Positions 23,301 to 34,911 of a stretch of 64,000 bases of DNA are shown one piece after another (the stretch's first letter is position 1; every line of letters starts with the position of its first letter). Below the pieces are notes generated by a model. That model was given only the letters and a program-made list of their open reading frames with translations. It was not told where the DNA came from and made no database searches. Origin of the DNA: Portulaca oleracea. Its lineage: Eukaryota > Streptophyta > Magnoliopsida > Caryophyllales > Portulacaceae. The position numbers were made by a program, and so were the translations under genes. Location of the stretch: NCBI GenBank assembly GCA_029582165.1, contig CM055875.1, forward strand, positions 28,902,144 to 28,966,143. The letters are read 5' to 3'.

Positions 23301-24044
23301 CTGATTTAGGGGGATTTAGGGTTTACATTGAAAGGAGAGGAGAAAACAAGGAGAAGTGGGTGGGTGCTAGTGCGGCGCCGGCTGGCTAAAGGACATTGTC
23401 GACCGCGGTAGCCGGCGTCGACACGTTGCCGGTGGAAGCTGACACAAGCAAGGCATAGCCAAAGGGAACATAAGACAGAACGTGAGAACGAGTGAGAGGG
23501 TGTGAGGACTGCGAAATTGTAAGTGTTATGTATCTAATTTTGAACAAAATAAATAAATAAAGTATGAGTCTACTAATTGTGTGGCACTCCCAAATACATA
23601 AACATTAATTAATCTCCCCACAACAGTTTTATTCCTACTAAAACTCAATAATACTAATCTAAAGTCCCGGGGGTAAAAAAACAAATTATGAAACCGAAAA
23701 CGATAAATATAAGAGACATGAAATATAATGGAAAAGTAAGCAAATTCGGATTTTAAGTAGATTAAGAATTAATAATATACCCATAATAGTAATGATCTTG
23801 CTATAATTCTGACAAAACTACCGATTTAACGAATTTTAGCCAAATATATTTCCTGAATATTTCGAGATTAATCTGAATAGTTGAAGATATCACATAAATA
23901 ATTTATATAAATCTATTGTGTGGTGCTCGTTGCACTTCTCGAGTCCTGCAAAAACACAAACATTACCTGAATTGAAATGCGCGATCTTGTTAATTAGTTT
24001 CCTTCATTAACCTAATTATATCGGGTTCAAGTCGAGTTATTACA
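20333..24044 (-). mobile_element. Giant solo LTR, copy A (minus strand)
   Basis: On the - strand this begins TGTAATAACTCGAC (24044) and ends GGGGTGTTACA (20333), the usual TGTAA...TTACA ends of large-LTR Ty3/gypsy families. The order of conserved blocks matches copy B at 25032-28275: gtttgtgttttt.caggactcgag near the start, a GC-rich leader followed by gtaaaccctaa, and tacgaggt near the end. It is about 470 bp longer than copy B, which an internal MITE-like insertion near 22380-22700 may explain. No 5-bp TSD was found at its ends. No internal gag-pol lies next to it. Confidence 0.75.
22380..22700. mobile_element. MITE-like insertion inside LTR copy A
   Basis: A pyrimidine-rich block with repeated CATTCCCATT/ATTCTCATTCC words and the phrases taccaaacggcccccaaaa (22556 on) and gccaaacagcccctaagg (22680 on). 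Such AAACGGCCCC termini are typical of hAT-like plant MITEs. It is absent from copy B and its length roughly accounts for the size difference. The exact ends are uncertain. Confidence 0.45.
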
Positions 24045-25026
24045 AAGCGCATTTGGCAACCGCACAGATCGAAAGCGCATCAAAGACGCTACCTTAGCCT
24101 ACGCGGATCTGCATGCACTAGGTCGAGCTTGTACTGGATGTCGTTTAGACTAGCACGTCAGTTTCAGATCCTTTTTTTAAAATGTTTATGTTTTTTTCAC
24201 GCCTATTTGATGAAATTTAATTTATTCCTCAGGCTTGAGTGATTTTTTTATATTTCGTTTATTTGTTTTTTGCAGATTCTGCTGATGGAGCATTTGAGAC
24301 AGATTGCTCCACCCTTGACTGAGGTCGATAAGTGCGTCCATAGGGTATTGCACCGCAAGCTGCATCTAGATGAGAAGAAGTCAATGGTGTCTTGGGTCAA
24401 ACGCCTCGAGAAAGTCCCTCTAGTTAATTGGTGGTTCGGCTAGTGGGGTGTGAGTCATTATGCTTGCCTTCAGCAGGGGAAGCCCATGTTCGTTTGATCA
24501 ACCTCACCCATATATATAACCTACTACTTCCCCTTGAGGGTTATGAGACAGGTCACCCAAAAGCAGACTATACCAATGTCGAACAGTATCCCTTTGGATC
24601 ATCTTCCCATGTTCGAGAACATCGTTCACAACTGGTATAGCTATTGGGAAAGAAAACCTATTATCTAGGCTCCAAAAGATAAAAAGGAGGCTTGTTTGGT
24701 ATATGTGACCAAGTCCTACACCAAGTGATTGGTTGAGAAGGACCTTAAGGAGCATAGGAGATTAAAGGAAGTAGATGCCAAACGTTAGTTGCCAGTCTTT
24801 AGCTTGTTGAATTTTGGGAAATCGACCGCTGAAGATGCTATGGTGAGAGATGCTTTGAGGAAGCCCCAAGTAGAGCGCCCCAATAGGGAACCTACTATGC
24901 CTACTTTGAGGATTAGAGAGCGTGATACTAACCCTAGAAGGGCTGAACCCCAGTTTTCTATGAAGGGTAAAGGCAAGCAGCCCATAGTCTACGAGAGAAG
25001 TTTAAGAAGAAGAGCCGCCCACCACC
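24045..25026 (+). other. Unrecognised coding-like repeat between the two giant LTRs
   Basis: GC content and codon-like structure rise here: an open stretch near 24290-24440, and 24789-25064 with many Arg/Lys. An intron-like pyrimidine tract ending ttttttgcag (24265-24275) precedes the first. The sequence appears to continue beyond LTR copy B at 28281-28405, so it is an older element into which that LTR inserted. No family was recognised, and stops and frame changes show it is not functional. Confidence 0.4.
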
Positions 25027-25031
25027 CTAGG

Positions 25032-28000
25032 TGTAATAACCCGACCCTAACCCAATGTAATTAATTAAATTAATAAGAGTAATTAACCAAATTGAACATT
25101 TCAATTCAGTTAATTGTTTGTGTTTTTGCAGGACTCGAGCAGAGCAACGACCATCATACATCAGTCTATGTTATATATATAAATTATCCATGTGACCTTT
25201 TCAGCTACTCAAGTTACTTTCTTAATATTCGGGTTACTTACTTGACCTAATTTTTTATCAAGTCGACCGATTCGTCGGTATTATTAATAGTGGTAATAAT
25301 ATCATTATTAGCATACTTTATTTTTTTTTATTTGCCCTCCTCCTAAAGTTAATTGACTAACTTCATATGTTGAAGTTGGAGCATCCAGTATACGTGTGAG
25401 AGCATTACAGCTTTTACCATTTGCCTTGCTTTTGTGCATGACAGGTCCTTGGTCTCTACTCTCTAGCATACATGTTATCTTCTTATAAAATCTCAACACT
25501 TCCTTTTATTTTGGGGGTTCAAACATCAGATACATGGACATTCTACACACCTTCTTTTCTTACTCTTCTTCTCTCTCTCTCGGGTCTGCTGCTGCCCGTC
25601 TTCACTGCCGCCACAGATAGTCGCCGGTGTCAGGTTCTGGCGACATGTCGTCGTCGGTCAGTGGTCCGGCCGACCACCACTGTTCCTCCCTTGGCCTTGT
25701 TCTTCTCTTCTCTCTCTCTTCTTTTAAGGTAAACCCTAACTCTCTCAAATCATATTATTTTGTTTTAGTTCTAAAATGTGTTGTTTTTCCTTGTTACATC
25801 CAGTTGGTAAGAGAAATTGTGTGGTAAGTCTATCAATTGGGATTGTTGTGGGTGGTGTTTGAGTATGAATTGATGAGGAAAATGTTGAATTTTGGGTGTA
25901 TGTGTGTTGACATGAGTCTTGATAAGTATCAATTGATCTTGCATGTTGGTTTTGGGTCCTATCTATCACTTGTTTTGAAGGTAACCCTAATTTCTCTAAT
26001 CTGAAATTTCAGCCCTTAGTAAAAATTACAGTCATTCTTTTATAATTTTAGTTTTAATGTTAATTCTTGCTAAATTGTATGTGGGATGAGATATTGGTGT
26101 TAATATAGTAGATTATGTGAAGTTTAGAACAAGAATTGGACAGGATATTGTTGGATTACTCTTGCATGTTGGGTTTAGTAATGAAACTCCCTATCAATTG
26201 TAGTTGTTGCTACTGTTTTGAGGTTCTTCTAATTCAATGGAGTTGTAAGTGATTAAATGAAGATTTTCTAGTGTTTATGGTATAATTCAAGGGGAAATCA
26301 TGCTTGGTATAATTGAGATTATGTATTATGGGGGTTGTATGTACTCTTTCTTAGCAATTGGTATGTGCATAACTTAGAAAGTGTACTGTTGTTTTGGGTG
26401 TTTGACAACAAAGAGTGAGGTTGTAAAATGGTCCAAAATGTTAGGAAGTAATTTCGTCGTAAAAAAGGATTCCAAGGTTAAAATTTTTAGTTGAGGACTT
26501 GTATTTGGTGTTTTCCGGGACTATTGGAACGTTCCGTGACCAAAGTAATTATGTGGACTGATAGTCTTAAGTACTAGTTCGCACCCAGTTTTGGAATTTT
26601 TGGATTCCGACGAGTATAACTCAAGTTATAGCGATTTTAGGGCGGGTGCCCTGTTTTTATACGATTTTATGAGGCAGTAAGTTTGTCAGTGTTTAAAGGC
26701 ATGAAGAAGATCTTGTTAGCTTAAGTGACCAACATGAAAGTTGTAATATGCTCCGCAAGCTTCTCGGAATGGGGTTTTATGCATCCATCGGATGTCAGAA
26801 TAATGAGTTATGGCCCGTCGAAATCAGCTCCATGACCATGTTAAACCATAATTTTTATTTCATCGAGTCTTTTTCAAACCCAATTTCTGGTGTCTTCTAA
26901 ACACTTTCTGATTTTGAGGCCAACATCAAAGTTGTAGGTCGCAACTCAAGCTTTCCATAGGCTGCTTATACGCACTCAACCGATGTCTAGAACTTAAGTT
27001 ATGATTTTTCAAAGTATCACTCTTGGTTATTCACTACTGCAGGCCAGCCTTGGTATTTCATAAATTTCAAACTTTTACACACATTTTTGGCCTTGACTCT
27101 TAACTGGAGAGTTGTAGAACATATTTTTAACTTTCTGAGAAGTCCTCTTATGAAACTTTTAGATGTCAATAGAGGAAGTTATGCCTTCCGCAAATTTACT
27201 GCAAAGTCCCAAAAAAATTCTCCAATCTTTTATATTAAAGTTAATTTTTACTAAGTTAATTAGGAGACTCCCTCCTTTCTAAGGATCCAATTTGATTCAC
27301 TTTTATTGTTCTTATATCAAGTATGGTCCAAGAGGTCGTTGTCGCTCCCTGTTCGAGTCCAGTCAAAGTTTCAAGTCGCTTTAAGTGCAGGTTCAACTGT
27401 TAAGGTACGCATATTGCTTGTATCCTTCTTAAACTCTTTTACTTGAGTTTAATAAGCAAGTGTAGTGATATTGAGAATGAATAAGGTTTACTTGTTTTAT
27501 CATGTAACTATGGCCCCGACCCGTTATTAATTGTGCCATTGAGCACTCCCATAGTAAATACCTGACCTAGTGTCAACCCATCCGAATTTCCCGATCGATC
27601 CGGGTATGCGCATACGGAGGCTTAGACCGATGATCGCAAAGTAGGGGACCATTAAAGATAATAATAATATGGCAAGCATGTTTATTGTTGTTCATTGTTG
27701 TTTATTATTTTATGTTTTATGGTTTTACTGTTTTATTGTTTGCAAAATGAATTGAAATGCGCGAAATAAAATGAATTGTTAAATTTATTTACTGTATAGG
27801 GGTATGCATATTGATTTTCGACTCATTTGCAAAAAATTGTTTTAGGAAGTATGCTAAGGGGTAACAACCTAATGCCAGTAAGAGGTCCGTTTGATATGAA
27901 GGTAAAAAGGCCGTCAGCTATGTCGGGAAGTCACGCCCTTTGCGCTTGATGTCAAGTTATTTTCATAAGTGTACTTTGGATTAGTGGAGTTAAGTGTGAT

Positions 28001-28275
28001 TATAATTTTGGCTATGTATGAAGTTATCTTATGGTTTTTACTCTCTTATAGATGTTTATGTGAGTAGTATACAAGTTTCCTTGGGTGTTTATGTGGGTAG
28101 TATACAAGTTTCCTTGGGTTTGATGAATTGTAATTAGAGTTTATTTATGGTTGTTAAGCCTTGTCCATATTTGTGGACGGCAGTAATGCCTTCGGATTAT
28201 ATTTCCGCAGCGCTAATCATTGGGTTATGAGGTATTTAATGATAATCTGGCAATTATGAATCTGGGGGCGTTACA
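25032..28275 (+). mobile_element. Giant solo LTR, copy B, with 5-bp TSD
   Basis: Starts TGTAATAACCCGACC and ends GGGGGCGTTACA; flanked on both sides by ctagg (25027-25031 and 28276-28280), a perfect 5-bp target duplication, so the copy is a complete solo LTR of 3244 bp. It contains a TC-rich, GC-rich leader (25560-25730) ending in a good splice donor (tttaag|gtaaaccc near 25730), a degenerate internal repeat of about 177 bp (26736-27190), and a 33-bp perfect or near-perfect tandem pair at 28054-28086 and 28087-28119. The ends and size fit large-LTR Ty3/gypsy elements; lineage not determined. Confidence 0.85.
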
Positions 28276-29500
28276 CTAGGAGAAGGAAGTTGGTCCTAGA
28301 AAGAGGCCCGAGAAGGAAAATTCACCCACCAACACTCATCTTGACCATCAAAATGCAATGGCCAAGCAGCATAAAGGGACAGAAACAATAGCCATGGCCA
28401 AACGACCTTAACACTTTTTTTACATATTCCAAATGGTAGGCTTAATTAGCAAACATATTCAAGTTGTCAACACTTTTTTTACATATTCCAAGTTTGCCAA
28501 TTTCATCCCGTAGGCTTGTCATCAACTGTCGTCATTAGAAATAGAAAAAAAAAACGAAAATACAAAATACTAAAAGAGAATGCCCATAAAATCTCAAAAC
28601 CATTCACGCTCAAAACCAGAACCTGGAAGGAGCTGAAGAACGACACCCAGAAAATCATACTTCTGTCGTCATTGCTCGCCGACAGTCGTCTGTCGTCGTC
28701 GCTCGCACTGAAGGTCTGCCCAACCATCTCCTCCCCTGAAATTGTAAGACTCAGATGCCCAGCATGTTCAACTCGGCTCGTTATAGACAATGCAAGTAGA
28801 AATGATGTCAAACAAGAAAATGGAACAAAAAAAAGGCAGGAAAATTACAGAACAAGATGTAAAACAGAAAATGAACCTCAAAATCAGATTAGGTTTTTCC
28901 TTACTCTTTGTGGATTCTGAGAAAAGCAGGGTGATAACTGATATACCATTTAGGTATTTATATATAGCCCTACGAGGGCTTGACATTGACAAGGGCATTA
29001 TGGTCTTTCTGACATATATGTGGAAGTGCAAGGGGTGTGATCCCATGTTTGGTAGTAGTTGCAGCAAATAATGATGTGTTCTCTTTCACAAATTTCACAT
29101 ACAATGCACATATTTGTATCCACCCAATTTGTATTATTACTTCTTAAGTTTTGATAATAACTTCATATTTGCACTAATCATTCTTTATTTTCTAGGATAC
29201 AAAACTATAAAAAAAATGGAACTGTTCAAGTCTAAGAACATGTCTCAAAATTGTTTTAAGGAGAATAGTGAATAAGAAAGAAAATAAAGAGACATATTTT
29301 GGGAAAAAAATTAAAATACTAAATGTTGAAGAAAGCATTATGAAGTTGTATAAAGTTTAGACCAGAATTGCCATCTCACTCAGTTGTATGGATTAGTACT
29401 ACATTTCATCCTGTAAAAGTGCACAATAATGAACCATTTTCATGATCACTAACCCTAAACTAAGAAAACTTGCTTCCATAGTTTCAAAACATTTGCTATC

Positions 29501-29949
29501 TGTAAGATATTATCCTATAATATATATTGTGGCATGATATTAAGAGATATGGATGTATAGTTTCCTCTTTACGGCTTATCAATTTTGACAAGCATAATCA
29601 CAGAGATTGCAATTATCCAATCAATCAAATCTTAACGGCTAGTTAATTTTAACCGTTCATCTTGGTTGCTTGATGGACGCACCCGATTAAAAGTTGAATA
29701 CTATAAATTGGTCATCTCCCTACCAGTAAACACACAGTTAAAAAACCATCTATGTCTCTGTAACTTAAGTGAGAAAAGGGTTAAGGGGGAGAAACTAATT
29801 TGTGCAAGGAGCATTCTTTGGTGAAGGAGTATTTTTGAAACGGTCAGTCAATTGTACTATGACTTCCGCATCATGTATAATTTATTGTGAGAATTAATTA
29901 GTTCAAGATCCTAGCATCATGAAGTTAATTATGTCTATTAAGTTTTACA
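29501..29949 (+). repeat. 5' LTR of the 10.65-kb Copia element
   Basis: TGTAAGATATT...GTTTTACA, 449 bp. A TATA-like ctataaattgg lies near 29699, and an ATG at 29859 is followed within 20 bases by a GT splice-donor candidate (see findings). Compared with the 3' LTR it lacks one 9-bp unit (TCTTCCGCA) just after this ATG. Confidence 0.95.
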
Positions 29950-29951
29950 TG

Positions 29952-29963
29952 TGGTATCAGACC
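29952..29963 (+). other. Primer-binding site (initiator Met-tRNA type)
   Basis: tggtatcagacc, two bases after the 5' LTR. One mismatch (position 11) to the common plant PBS TGGTATCAGAGC. This is the minus-strand priming site and would lie inside the proposed gag intron. Confidence 0.9.
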
Positions 29964-31477
29964 TTTAGGTTATGAACTTTTAATTTCTCCATGATAATGC
30001 TTAAAGTCAATTAGCATATATTTTTCTCTCACATCTCCGCAATAGTTGATTAATGTGTATTTTTGTTAATCAATTAAATTGCCCGTAATAGTTGATTAAT
30101 GTGTTTATTATATCATCTATTTTTTATTTTTTGTTAATCAATCAAATTATCTTGATATTCGTTTGAACACATCAGTGGGCAATTAATTATTACGCATAGT
30201 ATGTTGACTTATGAGGTATATATGTTTTGCTCTTCAATTCACTCCCTACTATGTGAATGATCCGTTGACTAATGTGGTATGTTATTAGATTGAATGTTAT
30301 TGAGTGGCTTATGCATAATTGATGTCATATAATCATCAACATGCATATTTGGTTATTAACTTATTACGTTCAGTTGCACATGAACGATTGTCGTATTCTT
30401 TGTTTTAATTTAATTGTTAAATGATATAATGAGTTCATCTGTTAATTGAATAATGTGTATATGTTGAGCATGAAAAATGTTTAACTTAGCCACTGTTTTC
30501 GTCCTCATGATATGTATACATATATATATTGATATATGATTGATGATATCTAATTAGGTTACTGGGGTTTTCTCTGTCAGTATAATTGTTTTACCAAAGC
30601 GGTTATCGGTACACTACATTATGTCTTTACTGTAATAGATTGACTACTTGAATGAATAACCGATAGGAATCTAATGGTAATATCATGATTTAACATTTGT
30701 TTGATGCTCACCAAAGTGGCCAAATTGTAATGTTTTATGCATATCATGATTCACAATGTAATTTATCCAAATTTAATAATATTATGAAATGCCCAATTAT
30801 TAAAATTAAATGGATAAAAGATTTCCCCTTATCGATAGAGGTTTAAATTTACCCAAAGGTAAATTAGTTATCTATGATTATGGGGCATAATAGAGAATGT
30901 GTAGCAATTACGTTGACTAAATTTGCTCATATGTCCAAAGATAAACTTGTAAATTTAGTTGTGCTATAAAGTTATTGATGGATTTTACATAGTTTACTAT
31001 AATATTACCCAAAGGAGTATTGTAGTATACTTTCACGTTTTCTCTGACACTATTATGTGATTACTTGTATTTATTAATGAGCATTTATGTATTAATTGCA
31101 GCTGTTTCGCTTCACTCGCATGCTTCATCTGTTACTGTGTTCAATGGACTTAACTTTGCCGAATGGAAAGAATAAGTCAATTTCCACTTAGGAGTATTGG
31201 ATCTTGACTTGGTTCTTTTAGAAGATAAGCCTGTTGATCTTACAGACTCTAGCACTGAAGAGCAAAAGTCGTACCATAAAGCTTGGACACGATCTAACAG
31301 CTTAAGCCTTATGTTTATGCGAATGACAATTGCAAACAACATTAAGACCGCTATTGACTCAACAAAAAGTGCTAAAGAATATATGGAGTTGGTAGAGAAA
31401 AGGTTTCGTTCCGCAGACAAGTCTCTTGTTGGTACTCTCATGTCTGAGCTTACAAACATGAAGTACACCGAAACGAT

Positions 31478-34303
31478 GTGTATTTAGTTCCGGATATATG
31501 TAAGAATCTTGTTTCGGGTTTTCTCTTAAGTAAGTTTGGGTTTAAGCAAGTGTATGAAGGGGACAACTATGTTTTGTCTAAGAGAGGGGTCTTTGTAGGC
31601 AAAGACTATGCATGTGGTGATATGTTTAAACTTAACGCTACAAGTGGCAATAAGAATGATGTTTTCGTTTACTTGCTTGGTTCTTGCTTGAAATCTTCTC
31701 TTTGGCATTTGAGACTTGGACATGTAAATTACAATAAGATTAAGTACACGTCTAATCTTGACCTAATTCCAAGTTTGGATGATAAGTTTGAGAAGTGTAG
31801 AACATGCATGTTAACTAAAATCACCAAAAGTTCCTTTCCTAGTATTATGAGAAATTCTAAATTACTTGAATTGATTCATAGTGATTTAGGAGATTTCCAT
31901 AACACCCCTTCTATAGGAGGTAAGAGATACTATGTCACTTTCATTGATGATTATTCAAGATATTGCCAAGTATTTCTTTTACATTCAAAAGATGAAACTT
32001 TAGACAAGTTTAAAATATACAAGACTTAAAGTGAGTTTCAATGTGAGGCCCAAATAAAAAGATTGAGATCCGATAGGGGTGGTGAATTTTATGATCCAAT
32101 TTATTTTCAAGGTTGTGGTGTGGTGCATGAGACAACGGCACCCTATACACCTCAACAAAATGGTGTGGCCGAAAGGAAAAATAGGACATTAAAAGAAATG
32201 GTTAACTCCATGCTATCTTACTCCGGTTTAAGTGAAGGTTTTTGGGGTGAAGCCTTATTAATGGCTTGTTATGTTTTAAATAGGGTTCCTCTAAAAGGGA
32301 ACACTAAAACCCCATATGAACTTTGGAATAAAAGAAAGCCAACTCTAAAACATTTTAGAGTATGGGGGTGTCGGGCCATTGTAAGGGTCCCGGAACCAAA
32401 GAAAAGGAAATTGGGTGAAAGAGGGATTGAATGCATCTTTATAGGCTATGCCTTTGAAAGCAAAACCTATAGGTTTATGGTTATCGAACCAAATGACTAC
32501 ATAACGGTGAACACCGTAATAGAGTCAATTGATGCAATATTCGATGAGACTCGATTCTCTTCAATCCCTAGACCCAAGGATGTCATTCATGACACGATTC
32601 CAAAGGATGTTATTCAAGAAACTCAACAAGATGTTGAGGAGATAAGAAGGAATAAGAAAACAAGGAAATCCAAGGATTATGGCTCGGATTTCGTTGTTTA
32701 TTTAGTAGAGGGAGATAGGAACTCTATTGAGTATAAGACTCCATATATCTACAATGTAGATGAAGATCCTAAAACTTTCAAAGAGGCCATGGAGTCACAA
32801 GATGCTTCTTTTTGGAAGGAAGCGGTACAAGATGAAATAGACTCCATTAAGGAAAATAATGTTTGGATTTTAGTAGACTTACCACCGGGATGTAAACCTA
32901 TTACATCAAAATGGATCTTTAAGCGCAAAAAGAAAGTAGATGGTACCATAGAAAGGTTTAAAGCCCGGCTAGTTGTAAGGGGCTTTACACAAAGGTATGG
33001 TATCGATTACTTTGACACTTATGCACCCGTGGCTAGGATTGCAACTATAAGAGTGCTTATAGCTTTAGCCACTATCCATAAGCTAGTAATCCATCAAATG
33101 GATGTCAAGACGGCATTCCTAAATGGAGAACTAGAAGAGGAGGTGTATATGGAACAACCCGAGGGGTTTGTTGAGAAGGGTCATGAGAATAAAGTATGTA
33201 AACTCATAAAATCTTTGTATGGTCTAAAGCAAGCACCTAAGCAATGGCATCATAAATTTGATGAAGTAGTGCTTGGATTTGGTTTTAAGATCAATGAGTC
33301 AGACAAGTGTGTTTATTCTAAGTTTGAGAATGGAAAGGGGGTGATTATATGCCTATATGTTGATGACATGTTGATATTTGGTACCGACATGGAACAAGTT
33401 GAGAAAACTAAGAGTTTTCTATCCGTTAAGTTCTCTATGAAGGACTTAGGAGAAGCGGATGTGATACTTGGTATCAAGATCATTAGAAATAATGATGAAA
33501 TAAGTCTAACACAATCACACTATGTGGAAAAGGTGTTAGGAAAGTTCCACAAGAGTTCCTATGTGGCAACGAACCCATTTGATCCAAGCATCAAACTAAG
33601 CAAGAACAATGGGAGACCTTATGATCAATTGGAGTACGCTAAAGTCATAGGGAGCCTAATGTATGCTATGACATGCACTAGACCGGATATTACCTTTGCG
33701 GTAGGGAAGCTTAGTAGATTTACTAGCAACCTAAGTAAAGAGCATTGGCGAGCGGTCAAGAGGGTTTTGGGATACCTAAAACTTACCCAGAACTATAGCT
33801 TGCGGTTTAAGGGAGAACCTTCGGTCTTAGAAGGATTCTCCGATGCAAGTTGGATAAGTGACAAGGATGACTACACTTCAACCTCCGGTTGGGTGTTTCT
33901 ACTTGGTGGGTGTGCTGTTTCTTGGGGCTCTAAGAAAAAAGCATGTATTTCGGACTCTACTATGGCTTCCGAATTCGTAGCGTTGGCCGCCGCTTGTAAA
34001 GAGGCGGAATGGCTACGAAACTTGTTGTTGGAAATTCCTTTATGGGAAAAGCCAAAGCCTCCAACGACATTTTATTGTGACAACAATGCCACAATTGCAA
34101 GTATATATAATCGTGTCTACAATGGCAAGTCAAGGCACATTGGGTTACGACACGCTTATGTCCATCAACTCATTAAGGATGGAATTGTAGCGGTAAACTA
34201 CATTAAGACAAGTGAGAACTTGGCCGATCCTTTCATCAAAGGATTGAACAAAGAAATGGTGAGAATTTCATCAAATGGGATGGGGGTTAGCCCAACCGAA
34301 TGA
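31478..34303 (+). pseudogene. Inner Copia pol: integrase, reverse transcriptase, RNase H
   Basis: One reading frame of about 940 codons, open from about 31480 to 34303 except for one TAA at 32027-32029. Order: end of protease; GAG-pre-integrase zinc-finger region (LWHLRLGHVN, then CRTC); integrase core DDE residues (HSDLG; TFIDDYSRY; PQQNGVAERKNRTL); RT with WIFKRK, QMDVKTAFLNGELEEEVYM, LYGLKQAPKQW and YVDD; RNase H with DASW, SEFVAL and DNNAT; and the C-terminal HIGLRHAYVHQLI. The frame is unusually well kept for a truncated element, so the loss of its 5' half is probably recent relative to coding decay. Confidence 0.93.
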
Positions 34304-34911
34304 TTGTCATCAACAGAGCTCCAACTCACGCTTGAAACCTCTTGTCAAGCCTTGAGTTCAATGGTCGACGACGTTGAATGATAATGGAGCATCAATTCGT
34401 CAAGCTTAAGTCATCCTAAGGACAAGGTGATGCTCAAGAACCGTAATGTTCAAGAGGTTTGGGTCTATGACTCATTAACAGACTTTGAATCGATGAGATG
34501 GGGAGCTCTATTACGGGGCGTAAAAAGTCTGCCTATGCGAGGACTGAAGTGGGCCGCTTCGGATAGCCTAGGGCTAGGCTTGATTGTTCTCGCGGAGGGT
34601 ATGGGACACGTGGTCGGTTGTAAAATAGTGTCTATTTTTAAGCAAGGTTTTTGGTTGTGTGTGTGATATGTATCCAATTAGTTAAACAAGGATGTTAAGT
34701 TCAAAGCTTGTCTACTTATACATTCAAACTAATTGAAATTATGTTCACTAAGTGGAAGTTCAAGTCGAAAGGCACTTTCATGACGCATAACAACTCCTCG
34801 ATTTCTCGGGTGTTGAATCTTTCTAGAAGTCATCATGAATGGCGAGGGTAATTTTACCCAAGTGAGGGATCCCGGGCTAATTCAAGTGGCACTCTTGAAA
34901 TGGCGAGGGAT

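Noticed and set aside
25472..25827. Ser/Leu-rich frames ending at a good splice donor in giant LTR copy B
   Set aside because: Could be a leader exon, but without transcripts and with no domain it is described as an LTR module only.
28516..29071. Lys-rich + strand frames in the long-TIR element
   Set aside because: A-rich sequence read in frame; no transposase motif and interrupted relative to the TIR partner.
34427..34666. 79-codon frame between inner pol and its LTR
   Set aside because: Lies in the non-coding 3' region of a Copia element, with no similarity to an envelope-like or other known domain.
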